Assembly: GCA_036267875.1 (NCBI GenBank)
Contig: DATAVE010000160.1
Location: forward strand, 17,418-81,417
From: DASZTV01 sp036267875
GTDB lineage: Bacteria > Actinomycetota > Actinomycetes > JAFAQI01
Length of the DNA stretch: 64,000 bases
Reading direction: 5' to 3'
Part shown: one piece after another, positions 1 through 8,466 of the stretch
Numbering within the stretch: position 1 is the stretch's first letter
Layout of the letters: every line of letters starts with the position of its first letter
The notes under the pieces: generated by a model
The model's database searches: none
What the model saw: only the letters and a program-made list of their open reading frames with translations
Told to the model about the DNA's origin: nothing
Translations under genes and position numbers: made by a program

Positions 1-21
1 TCTTCCGGAGTGAACGACTGA
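1..21 (+). CDS. 3' end of an upstream gene (partial)
   Basis: The first 21 bases read in frame as S-S-G-V-N-D-stop, and the TGA (19-21) overlaps the ATG of the next gene. In the paralogous copy of this locus the gene before the MFS-ATPase fusion is a small lipoprotein that ends in the same coupled way, so this may be the tail of its homologue. Only seven codons are visible, so this is inference from context. Confidence 0.3.
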   Translation, partial: SSGVND

Positions 22-2237
22 TGGCCGCACGCAAGCAAGCCCCAGCGTCGGCGGCTGCCGCCGCGGATCGGGCTGCGGCGGAGATCGAGCAGACGAAGTC
101 GACGCTTCGCGAGCAGGCGCGCAGGACGCTGGGTGTCACAGGCGAGGACAGCACCGAAGCATTCAGGTTGCTGTTGCGGCGCAACCGCTTGTCGGTCTAT
201 CCGATCTTCGCCCTCGGGATGCTCTTCATCTGCGACGGTTTCCAGGGAACCGCGCTGGTCATCCTGTCGCCCAACGTCGCGGCCGCGCTGGGACTCGGCA
301 TTACCGGGATCGGCGCGGCGCGGTCGATTGGGGCGTTTGCTGCGCTGGCATCGCCGATGCCGATGGCCGCACTGACTCAGCACAAGGCCCGACGGGCGGT
401 GCTCTGTGTGATCACCGGGATCGCGTGGAGCTTCACGACGCTGTTCACCGGCTTCATCGTCTCCTCGCTCGGCCTGTTCGTGATCCTGGTCCTCGACGGG
501 CTGAGCACGGGCACGGTGCTGGCACTGCATCCGCCGCTGATCATGGACAGCTACCACCCCTCGATGCGGGCGCGCGCCCTGTCGGCGTACTACGCGCTCG
601 GTCAGTTCGGTGGCTTGGTCTGTCCGTTGCTCGTCGCGCTGCTGGCGGGCCCACTCAACCTCACCTGGCGTGGCGTCTTCCTCGTCCTCGGCCTCACCTC
701 GCTGGCGATGTCGCTGCTGGCGGTGTTCCTGCGCGACCCGGGCTTCGGCAAGTGGGACACCGAGAAGCTCCGCGACAGTGTTCATGCCTCACACGGCGAG
801 GGTGATCAGCTCGCCAAGGACGAGGTCGCGCTCGGCTTCTGGGAGATCGTGCGACGGGTCATGATGATCCCGACGATCAAACGCATCATGGCCTGCGCGG
901 TCGTCCTCGGGATGTTGCTCATCCCGTTCCAGACCTACATCTCGTTCTTTCTGCTGCAGCGGTGGAACATGGACGCGAGCCACCGTGCGCTGTTCTTCGC
1001 CTATGCCTCCGGCCTGACCATCATCGCGCTGATGATCTACGGCAGGATCGGAGAGCGGCAGTTCCGACGTACGCCGGCTCAGGTGCTTCGCGTGACGGCT
1101 TACCTGCAGCTTGCGGGAATCGCCCTGCTGTTGTTCGGTGGGCTGTCGCCTTGGTTCGGCGGGATGCTCGCCGGCTTCGGGCTTGGCTCAGCCGTCGTCT
1201 ACATCCTGTTTCCGGCAGTCACCCTCACGATCCTGTCGGTCGTTCCGGCGCACATGCGGGCGCACACCCAGTCGGTGTTCACGATCTTCGTCGGCTTGGG
1301 CAGTCTGCTCGGCGCGCTGCTGCTCGGCAACGTCGACGACCAGTACGGACCGACGGTGGCGATCGTCGTGATCGCTGCGGTGGGCTTCTTCGGAGCGGGA
1401 CTGCTGGTGAGCGCCGCGAAGTTCGTCGTCGGGGACCTAGATCGGATGATCGACGACATCCTGGAAGAAGAGGAGATCAAGCGGATCACCGCCGCCGGCA
1501 CTCACCTGCCGATGCTCGCGTGCCGCGGCATCGACTTCTCCTACGGCCAGCTCCAGGTCCTCTTCGGCGTCGACTTCACCGTCGACGACGGCGAGATGGT
1601 CGCGCTGCTCGGCACCAACGGCGCCGGCAAGTCGACGCTGTTGAAGGTCGTCTCCGGCATCGGAATCCCGAGCAAGGGCAGCGTCCGGTATCGCGGCCAG
1701 GAGATCACCTATCTCGATGCCGAGCGCCGACTTCGCCTCGGCATCACGCAGATCCCGGGCGGCCGCGCGGTGTTCGGACCGATGACGGTCCTGGAGAACC
1801 TGCGCAGCTACGGCTACAGCCTCGATGTCTCCCGGCGCGAGCTCAACCAGGCGATCGACTCCTGCTTCGAGGCATTCCCTCGGCTCCATGAGCGGCGGAC
1901 GTCGCTTGCCGCCACGCTGTCCGGCGGCGAGCAGCAGATGCTCGGCCTGTCCAAGGCGTTGATGGTCAAGCCGAAGCTACTGGTCATCGACGAGCTCAGT
2001 CTCGGCCTGGCGCCGGTCATCGTCGGGCAGCTGCTCGAGATGGTGAAGCAGATCAACGCGGCAGGCACCGCCGTCGTGCTGGTCGAGCAGTCCGTGAACA
2101 TCGCACTGAATCTCGTCGAGCACGCCTACTTCATGGAGAAGGGCGAGATGCGCTTCGACGGCAAGGCCGCCGACCTGCTCGCCCGTGACGATCTGCTGCG
2201 CGCAGTCTTCCTGCAAGGTGCGTCGGTGGCCGGATGA
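21..2237 (+). CDS. MFS permease fused to LivF-like ABC ATPase (copy A)
   Basis: This is a 738-residue two-domain fusion. Residues ~55-470 form a hydrophobic major-facilitator-type region with about 12 membrane segments. An acidic linker (~473-490, DLDRMIDDILEEEE) follows, then an ABC ATPase of the LivF type. It has Walker A GTNGAGKST (~531-539), signature LSGGEQQ (~633) and Walker B LLVIDEL (~653-659). The switch position reads VEQS, as is usual in LivF. The Walker B Pro of typical LivF (DEP) is Leu here (DEL). A GGAG motif precedes the ATG, and the gene overlaps the next by ATGA. It presumably supplies one ATPase of the Liv-type importer encoded downstream. What the MFS half moves, and whether it is a transporter or a membrane anchor, cannot be told. 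The copy at 12057-14231 has the same architecture. Confidence 0.9.
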   Translation: MAARKQAPASAAAAADRAAAEIEQTKSTLREQARRTLGVTGEDSTEAFRLLLRRNRLSVYPIFALGMLFICDGFQGTALVILSPNVAAALGLGITGIGAARSIGAFAALASPMPMAALTQHKARRAVLCVITGIAWSFTTLFTGFIVSSLGLFVILVLDGLSTGTVLALHPPLIMDSYHPSMRARALSAYYALGQFGGLVCPLLVALLAGPLNLTWRGVFLVLGLTSLAMSLLAVFLRDPGFGKWDTEKLRDSVHASHGEGDQLAKDEVALGFWEIVRRVMMIPTIKRIMACAVVLGMLLIPFQTYISFFLLQRWNMDASHRALFFAYASGLTIIALMIYGRIGERQFRRTPAQVLRVTAYLQLAGIALLLFGGLSPWFGGMLAGFGLGSAVVYILFPAVTLTILSVVPAHMRAHTQSVFTIFVGLGSLLGALLLGNVDDQYGPTVAIVVIAAVGFFGAGLLVSAAKFVVGDLDRMIDDILEEEEIKRITAAGTHLPMLACRGIDFSYGQLQVLFGVDFTVDDGEMVALLGTNGAGKSTLLKVVSGIGIPSKGSVRYRGQEITYLDAERRLRLGITQIPGGRAVFGPMTVLENLRSYGYSLDVSRRELNQAIDSCFEAFPRLHERRTSLAATLSGGEQQMLGLSKALMVKPKLLVIDELSLGLAPVIVGQLLEMVKQINAAGTAVVLVEQSVNIALNLVEHAYFMEKGEMRFDGKAADLLARDDLLRAVFLQGASVAG

Positions 2238-5134
2238 AGTGGGGCCGCTGGGCGATCCGGGTCGCTGCGTTCGCTGCTGCGATTGCGGTGGCGAAGCTCG
2301 TGTTGGTCGAGTTGCACAAGCACGGACACCTCCAGACGTCCGCGACTCCGATGCAGGTCATCGTGCTGGGCGCGATGACCGGCATGACGTACGGGTTGCT
2401 CGGTGTTGGCCTGGTGCTGGTCTACCGAAGCAGCCGTGTCATCAACTTTGCGCACGGGAACATCGGCGCGTTCGGCGCCGCGCTGTTCGGTGTGATCGCC
2501 GTGAAGTGGCATGTGCCGTACTGGATTGCGTTCGTCCTGGCGATGGCGGTCTCGGGACTGGTCGGCGTCGGCACCGAGGCAGCAGCGGTACGCCGGCTTC
2601 GCAACGCGCCGTTGCTGATGAGCGTCGTCGTGACGCTCGGCATCGGGCAGTTCCTGGTCTTCTTCTCCCTCGTCATCAACTCGACGGCGGGTGCCGGCGC
2701 GACGTACCCGAGCCCGCCGTTCATGCCTACGTTCCACGTGCAGTCGCTCTTCGTGACGCAGGCGTACTCGGGGATGCTGATCCTGTCGCCGATCGTCGTG
2801 GTCGGGCTGGCGGTCTTCCTGCGGGTGAGCAAGTTCGGGCTCGGGCTGCGTGCGGCGGCGGCCAACCAGGAAGCCGCGCGGATGGCCGGCATCTTTGCCG
2901 GCCGGATGTCGTCCCTCGCGTGGGCGATCGCCGGCGCGCTGTCGGCGTTCACAGCGATCCTCATCGCTCCGGCAGAGGGTTTCGTCAGCGGTGACTCGTT
3001 CGGGCCCGACCTGATCCTGCGGGCGATGACCGCGGCCGCGATTGGTCGGATGGACAACCTTCCGATCACGTTCTTCGCGGGTATCGGGCTTGGCGTCGTC
3101 GAGAACGTCCTGCTCTGGGACACCAGCAACTCAGACCTCGTCCAGATGGTGCTGTTCGTCGTCGTCCTCGGCGTGCTGCTGCTGCAGCGGCGGCGTGGCG
3201 GCAGAGGCGAGGAGAAGAGCAACTGGGCCTCGGTCCAGGCGCTGCGGCCACTGCCGGAGCAGCTTCGACGCCTGCCGTCGGTGCGGCTGCTCGGCCCTTT
3301 GGTCATGGTTGTCTTCTTCGGTGTGCTGGCGCTGGCGCCGCTCGCGATCGACAACAGTGGCTCGGTCACCCTCATCTACTTCATCGCGGTTGCGGTCGTC
3401 GGCTTGTCGATCAGCCTGCTGACCGGGCTCGGCGGTCAGCTCACGCTGGGACAGTTCATGGTTGCGGCGGTAGGCGCCGTCGTGTCCTTCCAGGTGTCCA
3501 GCCGGATCGGCGACTTCCCGCTGGCGCTGTTGTACGCCGGACTCGCCGCGGGCGTCGTATCGGTGCTGATCGGATTGCCGGCACTTCGGCTCCGCGGGCT
3601 GATGCTGACGATCACGACGCTCGCATTCGCGCTCGCCGGGCCGTGGCTGCTCAGCAGGTCGTTTGCCTTGGGTGACGGGGTCAACCCCGGTGCGCCCATT
3701 GTCGATGGCCATCCGCTCGACAACGGCCACAACTACTACTACTTCGCGCTGGCCGTGTTCTTCATCTGCTTTGTCATCGCCTCGAACGTACGTCGCAGTG
3801 GTTTCGGCCGACTACTGATCGCGGTTCGCGACAACGAAGACAATGCCCGTGCGTTCGCGATCCGCGCGACGACCGCGAAGATGCAGGGCTATCTCATTGC
3901 CGGCTTCATCGCCGGCGTCGGCGGCGCGATCTACGCGCATTCGCGTACCGAGATCGACGGCTCGATCTTCGCGAGCAGGACGTCGATCGACGTTGTCGTC
4001 ATGTCGGTGCTGGGCGGCATCTCTTCGCTGGCCGGCCCGATCATCGGGTGCGCCTGGATCATCGGCATCCCCAAGATCCCGAATCTCGGCAACCTCGGGC
4101 TCGCGGCGACGTACTTCGGTGCCACGGCGATGATCCTTTGGCGACCGAACGGCCTCATCAGCTTCGTCGAGGCGCCGCGGCGCATCGTTGTCACCGCGCT
4201 CGCGCGGCTTCACGGCATCGACGGCAAGGCTGCGTTCGCCGACCAACGATCGGTCGCGGTCGTGGCGTCGACCGCCGTCGCAGCTGCCGCGATTCCCGCT
4301 CGTCCGGCCGCACCCGTCCCGCCGCAACGGCTTGCGGTGCGCCCGACGATCCTCGAGGCCCGCAGTCTGATGAAGCGCTTCGGCGGGGTGACGGCGGTCA
4401 ACGACGTGTCGTTCTCGGTCCTTGCTGGTGAGACGCTCGGTCTGATCGGCCCGAATGGCGCCGGCAAGACCACAACCTTCGAGCTGCTCGGAGGCTTCAC
4501 CAAGCCCGACCGCGGATCGGTCACCTTCGAGCGGCGCGACGTGTCACACCTCGGGCCCGAGGGACGGGCGCGGCTCGGACTGATCCGATCGTTCCAGGAC
4601 GCCGCGCTGTTCCCGACGATGACCGTCGAGGAGACCGTGGTTCTGGCTCAGGAGCGGATCAGCGGTACGTCGTTCATCGGGTCCGTGCTCGCCATCTCAG
4701 GTCGTAGCGAGCGGGCCAAGAAGGCGCGTGCTCGCGAGCTGATCGCGATGCTCGGCCTCGACGCCTATCGGGATCGACAGATCCGCGAACTGTCGACCGG
4801 CACCAGGCGGATCAGCGAGATCGCGTGTCTGGTCGCACTCGAGCCGACCTGCCTACTGCTCGACGAGCCGTCCTCCGGCATCGCCCAACGCGAGACCGAG
4901 GCCCTCGGCGTTCTGCTCGACGATCTCAAGCGTCAGCTCGACCTGACACTGGTCGTGATCGAGCACGACATTCCACTGATCATGGGAATCTCCGACCGGA
5001 TCGTCGCGATGGCCGACGGTGCCGTCATCGCCGAGGGGACGCCGGACGTCGTGCGCAACAACGCGATGGTGATCGACGCATACCTCGGCGGCAGCATCAC
5101 CGCGATCGAGCGATCGGGGGTAGGTCGTGCGTAG
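2234..5134 (+). CDS. LivH-LivM-LivG fusion: branched-chain-type ABC permease/permease/ATPase (copy A)
   Basis: Three subunits normally made separately are joined in 966 residues. A LivH-like permease covers ~30-340 (with INFAHG and MAGIFAGR motifs), a LivM-like permease ~355-650 (LTGLGGQLTLGQF, VRDNEDNARAF), then an Ala/Pro-rich linker and a LivG-like ATPase (~705-960). The ATPase has Walker A GPNGAGKTT (~739-747), Walker B LLLDEPSSGIAQ and switch VIEHD. Its ABC signature is ELSTGTRR rather than LSGGQ, a form seen in many actinobacterial LivG-like ATPases. The start overlaps the MFS-ATPase stop by 4 bp, so the two are translationally coupled. They could together form an asymmetric importer with one LivG and one LivF ATPase. 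The substrate is unknown. Homology is clear; the complex is inferred. Confidence 0.92.
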   Translation: MKWGRWAIRVAAFAAAIAVAKLVLVELHKHGHLQTSATPMQVIVLGAMTGMTYGLLGVGLVLVYRSSRVINFAHGNIGAFGAALFGVIAVKWHVPYWIAFVLAMAVSGLVGVGTEAAAVRRLRNAPLLMSVVVTLGIGQFLVFFSLVINSTAGAGATYPSPPFMPTFHVQSLFVTQAYSGMLILSPIVVVGLAVFLRVSKFGLGLRAAAANQEAARMAGIFAGRMSSLAWAIAGALSAFTAILIAPAEGFVSGDSFGPDLILRAMTAAAIGRMDNLPITFFAGIGLGVVENVLLWDTSNSDLVQMVLFVVVLGVLLLQRRRGGRGEEKSNWASVQALRPLPEQLRRLPSVRLLGPLVMVVFFGVLALAPLAIDNSGSVTLIYFIAVAVVGLSISLLTGLGGQLTLGQFMVAAVGAVVSFQVSSRIGDFPLALLYAGLAAGVVSVLIGLPALRLRGLMLTITTLAFALAGPWLLSRSFALGDGVNPGAPIVDGHPLDNGHNYYYFALAVFFICFVIASNVRRSGFGRLLIAVRDNEDNARAFAIRATTAKMQGYLIAGFIAGVGGAIYAHSRTEIDGSIFASRTSIDVVVMSVLGGISSLAGPIIGCAWIIGIPKIPNLGNLGLAATYFGATAMILWRPNGLISFVEAPRRIVVTALARLHGIDGKAAFADQRSVAVVASTAVAAAAIPARPAAPVPPQRLAVRPTILEARSLMKRFGGVTAVNDVSFSVLAGETLGLIGPNGAGKTTTFELLGGFTKPDRGSVTFERRDVSHLGPEGRARLGLIRSFQDAALFPTMTVEETVVLAQERISGTSFIGSVLAISGRSERAKKARARELIAMLGLDAYRDRQIRELSTGTRRISEIACLVALEPTCLLLDEPSSGIAQRETEALGVLLDDLKRQLDLTLVVIEHDIPLIMGISDRIVAMADGAVIAEGTPDVVRNNAMVIDAYLGGSITAIERSGVGRA

Positions 5135-6149
5135 CCGCCGGCTGGCGATCGCCGCGTGGGTGATGGCGTTCGGGTTTGGCGGCGTAGGCGCCGCGTCGGC
5201 GCTGCCGATTGCCGGGCACGTCAGGGTCGGCGCCCATCTCATCCGCGACAGCCGGGTCGGCGACCGCGCTGAGGCTTGGTACTCGACGCCGTCCGGCTCG
5301 CTCTGTATCCCACTGGTCGGCTGCCTGCCGCTTCCACTGCCGGTAGCGCTGCCACCGCCGTTGAGCTTCCCGGCTGGGACCCTGCATGTCGGCGTGACGC
5401 TGGGCGCTGAGTCTGCGCGCGCCTACGTCGTACCCGACCTGCCTTCCGACGTAGCGTCGCTGCCGCCAACCGGGGTGCTGATCCTGCCGGTCGACAACAG
5501 TCCGCTCGCCGGGACGTTGGACCTCGGGTCGTCGCGGATCAAGGCGTGCCTGACCACCGGGCGAGCGCCGACGCAGCCGACCGCCAAAGCGGCCAGCGCC
5601 GGCTCACCGCCGTCCGTCGATTGCACAGTGTCGACGCCGGCGAGGTACGACGCGGCGATCAAGGCGTTCCGGGTCGACCTCACGCCGTTCCTCGCAAAGT
5701 GGCAACACGGCCGAGCCGACCATGGGATCGCGCTGCTGCCTGGCTTGGCAGGCGCCAGCCGGCTGGCCGAGTGGCAGGTCGCTTTCGACGGCAGGGGATC
5801 GACCTCGCCGACGGTCTACTCGCTGCTCGCCAACGCCGGGTCGGGCCGGCCGCCGACAACGCCGACCCCGACTCCGAGCTCCCCGCCATCGATTGCGGCC
5901 AGTCCACCTACGATCACCGTCCCGCTACCTGGCGTGAGCGGCGTCGAGCCGCCAGTCGCGCCACCCGCGATCGCGCCGTCGGCGCAAGCTGAGGTCTACC
6001 TGGTCCGCCCTACGGGCTTCCGCTATCCGGCGATCTTCATCGCCCCGCTGGCGATCCTCGCCGGCGTCGTCTTCTTCGGCCGGTTGTTCACCGGCTCGAG
6101 TGTTCGACCACGCAGAACGAGAATGGGAGCTGAGAGCAGCGATGGCTGA
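5127..6149 (+). CDS. secreted, C-terminally membrane-anchored protein of unknown function (copy A)
   Basis: The 340-residue product has an N-terminal signal peptide (~1-27, cleavage near ASALP). An extracellular beta-rich-looking region follows, with VDNSPLAGTLDLGSSRIKAC and a YDAAIKAFRVDLTPFL segment that recalls DNRLRE/carbohydrate-binding-like modules. After that come a Pro/Thr-rich stalk (~235-290), a single TM segment (~300-322) and an Arg-rich tail. This is a type I topology with most of the protein outside the membrane. The GTG start overlaps the LivHMG stop by 8 bp. A clear paralogue lies at 7447-8466 with identical layout and the same two small TM genes downstream, so it is a recurrent part of this importer locus. 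I do not recognise a named family; a role in substrate capture or wall contact is a guess. Confidence 0.8.
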   Translation: MRSRRLAIAAWVMAFGFGGVGAASALPIAGHVRVGAHLIRDSRVGDRAEAWYSTPSGSLCIPLVGCLPLPLPVALPPPLSFPAGTLHVGVTLGAESARAYVVPDLPSDVASLPPTGVLILPVDNSPLAGTLDLGSSRIKACLTTGRAPTQPTAKAASAGSPPSVDCTVSTPARYDAAIKAFRVDLTPFLAKWQHGRADHGIALLPGLAGASRLAEWQVAFDGRGSTSPTVYSLLANAGSGRPPTTPTPTPSSPPSIAASPPTITVPLPGVSGVEPPVAPPAIAPSAQAEVYLVRPTGFRYPAIFIAPLAILAGVVFFGRLFTGSSVRPRRTRMGAESSDG

Positions 6150-6471
6150 TCTAGGTACTGAGCGTCGGCAGCCGTGGCTGCGAGCGATCACCGATCCGGC
6201 ATCGACCCTGCCCGTCTACCTGGGCGTGGTGGTCGCGGCTGTCGGGTTCGTGCTGCTCGTCATCGGCTGGTCCGACGTCGCGGGGACGGTCGACGTCGGA
6301 CGGCAGATGCCGTACCTGATGTCGACCGGACTGCCGGGCATCGCGCTGGTGATGGTCGGACTGGTTGTGGTGAACATCAGCATTCGGCGTCAGGACAGCG
6401 CCGAGCGCGCCCGGCAGATGAGCGCGCTGACCGAGACGCTCGACAAGCTGCGGGCGTCGGACTCGAAGTGA
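6142..6471 (+). CDS. small two-TM membrane protein (copy A)
   Basis: The 109-residue product has two predicted TM helices (~25-45 and ~58-80) around an MPYLMSTGLPGIALVMVGLVVVNIS segment. A cytosolic tail rich in charge ends in a short amphipathic helix. The ATG at 6142 is preferred over an upstream GTG (6100) because it overlaps the preceding stop by 8 bp and has a purine-rich GGGAG upstream. It is paralogous to 7163-7450, sharing VPYVLSAGLPGIGLVMVGLVVIN and RRQD. The function is unknown; conservation in both copies of the locus suggests an accessory subunit of the importer. Confidence 0.75.
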   Translation: MADLGTERRQPWLRAITDPASTLPVYLGVVVAAVGFVLLVIGWSDVAGTVDVGRQMPYLMSTGLPGIALVMVGLVVVNISIRRQDSAERARQMSALTETLDKLRASDSK

Positions 6472-6743
6472 GTCGGCTGCGCGCGGTTGCGGTGCTGGCG
6501 GCGATCTTCGTCGTCGGCTTCGTGGCGTTCGGCTGGGCTTGGCACGGCGCCCGCCACGCGACGTACGTTCCGCTGCAGGCGCCGTGGGTGATCTCGGGAG
6601 GACTGGGCGCGATCGCGCTGGTCGGGCTCGCGATCGCCGCGTGGCACATCGACCTCGCGCGCCGCGACGACATCAAGCATCGCTCCGATTGGGATGACTT
6701 CACCCAGGACCTCAGCGAGGCACTGGCCGAGCGCCAGACCTGA
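6468..6743 (+). CDS. small two-TM membrane protein, second type (copy A)
   Basis: The GTG start overlaps the previous stop (GTGA). The 91-residue product has two TM helices (~5-24 and ~38-58) with PWVISGGLGAIALVGLAIAAWHID, then a charged cytosolic tail (RRDDIKHRSDWDDF). It is paralogous to the product of 6798-7166, which carries PWLISGGIGGLALAGL at the same place. It is the last gene of the copy A operon. Function is unknown. Confidence 0.7.
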   Translation: MSRLRAVAVLAAIFVVGFVAFGWAWHGARHATYVPLQAPWVISGGLGAIALVGLAIAAWHIDLARRDDIKHRSDWDDFTQDLSEALAERQT

Positions 6744-6797
6744 TCGGCGGTGCTAGTAGGCGCCTTCCCAGATCTGGCGTCCGCCGTTGGCGAGATG

Positions 6798-7166
6798 CTA
6801 CTTCTTTCTGGTGCGCGCCGGCTTGGCCGGTATGGCGAGCTGCGCGACGGCCGATCGAAGCTCGCGGGCGAAGCCGGCAAGCTCGTGCACATGCCGCGCC
6901 TCTTCGCGGCGGCTCAGATGCGCCGACAGCGCCGCGGCCGAAAGCCCAGCAAGAGCCAGTCCGCCGATCCCGCCGGAGATCAGCCACGGCAGCTCGCTCG
7001 CGACATCCCGGGTGTGGTCATCCCCGACGTAGCCGGCGATCATCAGGCCGAACCCGGCAAGGACCAGCAGGGTGAGGATCACCGTCGCACGAACGCCCGG
7101 GTCGAGCAGGCTGGCCACCCAACGGGGCAGCGTCAGCGTGACCTGCTCGCGTCCCTTGTCAGTCAT
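6798..7166 (-). CDS. small two-TM membrane protein, second type (copy B)
   Basis: The 122-residue product starts MTDKGREQ at 7166, overlapping the upstream gene's stop (ATGA). Two TM helices (~27-48 and ~64-84) enclose ELPWLISGGIGGLALAGLS, and a basic tail ends TRKK. It is the counterpart of 6468-6743. It is the last gene of the leftward half of importer copy B and converges with copy A across a 54-bp gap. Function is unknown. Confidence 0.7.
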   Translation of the reverse strand: MTDKGREQVTLTLPRWVASLLDPGVRATVILTLLVLAGFGLMIAGYVGDDHTRDVASELPWLISGGIGGLALAGLSAAALSAHLSRREEARHVHELAGFARELRSAVAQLAIPAKPARTRKK

Positions 7167-7450
7167 CGACTCTCGATCGAGGACCGGAGGTCGTGCAGCG
7201 CGTCGGTCAGGGCCGCCATCTCGCGCGAACGCTTGGCGCCGTCCTGTCGGCGGGCGGCGACGTTGATGACGACCAACCCGACCATGACCAGTCCGATGCC
7301 GGGAAGGCCCGCGGACAGGACGTAGGGAACCTGCTGCCAGGAGTTGGGCTTGCCCGCGGCTTCTGACCAGCCGATGAGGATCAGCGCGAACCCGGCGAGG
7401 GCCAGCACGATGCCGACGTACGTCGGGATCCGGGACTCTGGCTCCGTCAT
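7163..7450 (-). CDS. small two-TM membrane protein (copy B)
   Basis: The 95-residue product starts MTEPESRIP at 7450, overlapping the preceding stop by 4 bp. It has two TM helices (~10-30 and ~45-68) and a short cytosolic helix. It matches the copy A protein at 6142-6471 almost motif for motif (GWSEAAGK, LSAGLPGIGLVMVGLVVIN). Always lying between the surface protein and the second small TM gene, it is probably part of the same membrane complex. Function is unknown. Confidence 0.75.
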   Translation of the reverse strand: MTEPESRIPTYVGIVLALAGFALILIGWSEAAGKPNSWQQVPYVLSAGLPGIGLVMVGLVVINVAARRQDGAKRSREMAALTDALHDLRSSIESR

Positions 7451-8466
7451 GACTGGTGTCTCCTTGGTGTGGCATCGGATGTGAAGACTCGTACGAAGAA
7501 GACCGCGCCGAGCAACATCAGCAGCGGCACGATGAACACGACGGGATAGCGGAAGCCGCGGCCGACCGTGGTCGGGTAGGCGACCTCGGTCTGCGGTGCG
7601 ATCTCGGGCGCACCGGCGGGCGGCACCTCGACTGTGGTGGTGCCCGGCAAGGTAACGCCCGGAATCGCTGGGGCCACCGTCGCGCCTGACGGCGTCGGCA
7701 TCGGCACGATGGGCGTGCTGCCGCCCGGGCTCACCGATGCGCTGGTCGTGATCAGTGAGTGGATTCTCGTCGTCGGTGTTGCCGTCGTGTGGGCCGCGAA
7801 AGTGACCAGCCACGTCGAGGTCAGGGACTTGTCTGCAGTGCTTGGGCTGGGGATCAAGGCGATCCCGTCGCGCGGGCGACCGATCTCCCATCCCCGCAGG
7901 AACGGCGTGAGATCGAGGGTGAAGGCGTTGTGCTTCGCGTCGTACTTCAGCGGTGCGTTGACGAAGCAGTCAGTCTTCGGAAGCGCGCCGGTGCCTCCAG
8001 ACGGTGCGTCCGGAAACTTCTGAGTCACCGCGCAAGCCTCGATCTTCGCTGTCGCCGGCGAGATGGTGCCCGCCGTGGGACTGGTGTCGATCGGCAGGAC
8101 CATCTGGCCGTGCGCGTCCGTGCCCTTGTGCACCGCGCTCAGGTCAGGCAGCACATAGGCGCGCTCGGATTCCTGGCCGAGGATGTTGCCGACCCGGATC
8201 GAGTTCAGCGGGGCGAGCGAGAGCAGCTTCGAGACGATCGCGCCGAGCTGCGGGCACAGCGGGATCGACGCGCACTTCGGGATCGGCAACGTGGTGTACC
8301 AGGTCTCGGCCACGTCGGGCACGCCGTTCGTCGAGGCGGGCGGCTGCGCGACGGAAGTGGCGTGGAAAGGGTTGGCACCGATCGACATCGCGGCGGCCGG
8401 GGTCAACGGCAATACGGCGACGCCGACCGCGACTGTGGCGACCGCGATACGTGCGAGGCGGGTCAT
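7447..8466 (-). CDS. secreted, C-terminally membrane-anchored protein (copy B)
   Basis: The 339-residue product starts at MTRLARIAVATV (8466). It has a signal peptide (~1-27, AAA region), an extracellular domain with VLPIDTSPTAGTISPATAKI and FTLDLTPFLRGWEIGRP, a Thr/Pro-rich stalk, a TM segment (~308-330) and a basic C-terminus. It is the paralogue of 5127-6149. Its start overlaps the stop of the solute-binding lipoprotein upstream (ATGA), so it is translated with the binding proteins. That links this surface protein to substrate binding more directly than copy A does. No named family is recognised. Confidence 0.8.
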   Translation of the reverse strand: MTRLARIAVATVAVGVAVLPLTPAAAMSIGANPFHATSVAQPPASTNGVPDVAETWYTTLPIPKCASIPLCPQLGAIVSKLLSLAPLNSIRVGNILGQESERAYVLPDLSAVHKGTDAHGQMVLPIDTSPTAGTISPATAKIEACAVTQKFPDAPSGGTGALPKTDCFVNAPLKYDAKHNAFTLDLTPFLRGWEIGRPRDGIALIPSPSTADKSLTSTWLVTFAAHTTATPTTRIHSLITTSASVSPGGSTPIVPMPTPSGATVAPAIPGVTLPGTTTVEVPPAGAPEIAPQTEVAYPTTVGRGFRYPVVFIVPLLMLLGAVFFVRVFTSDATPRRHQS

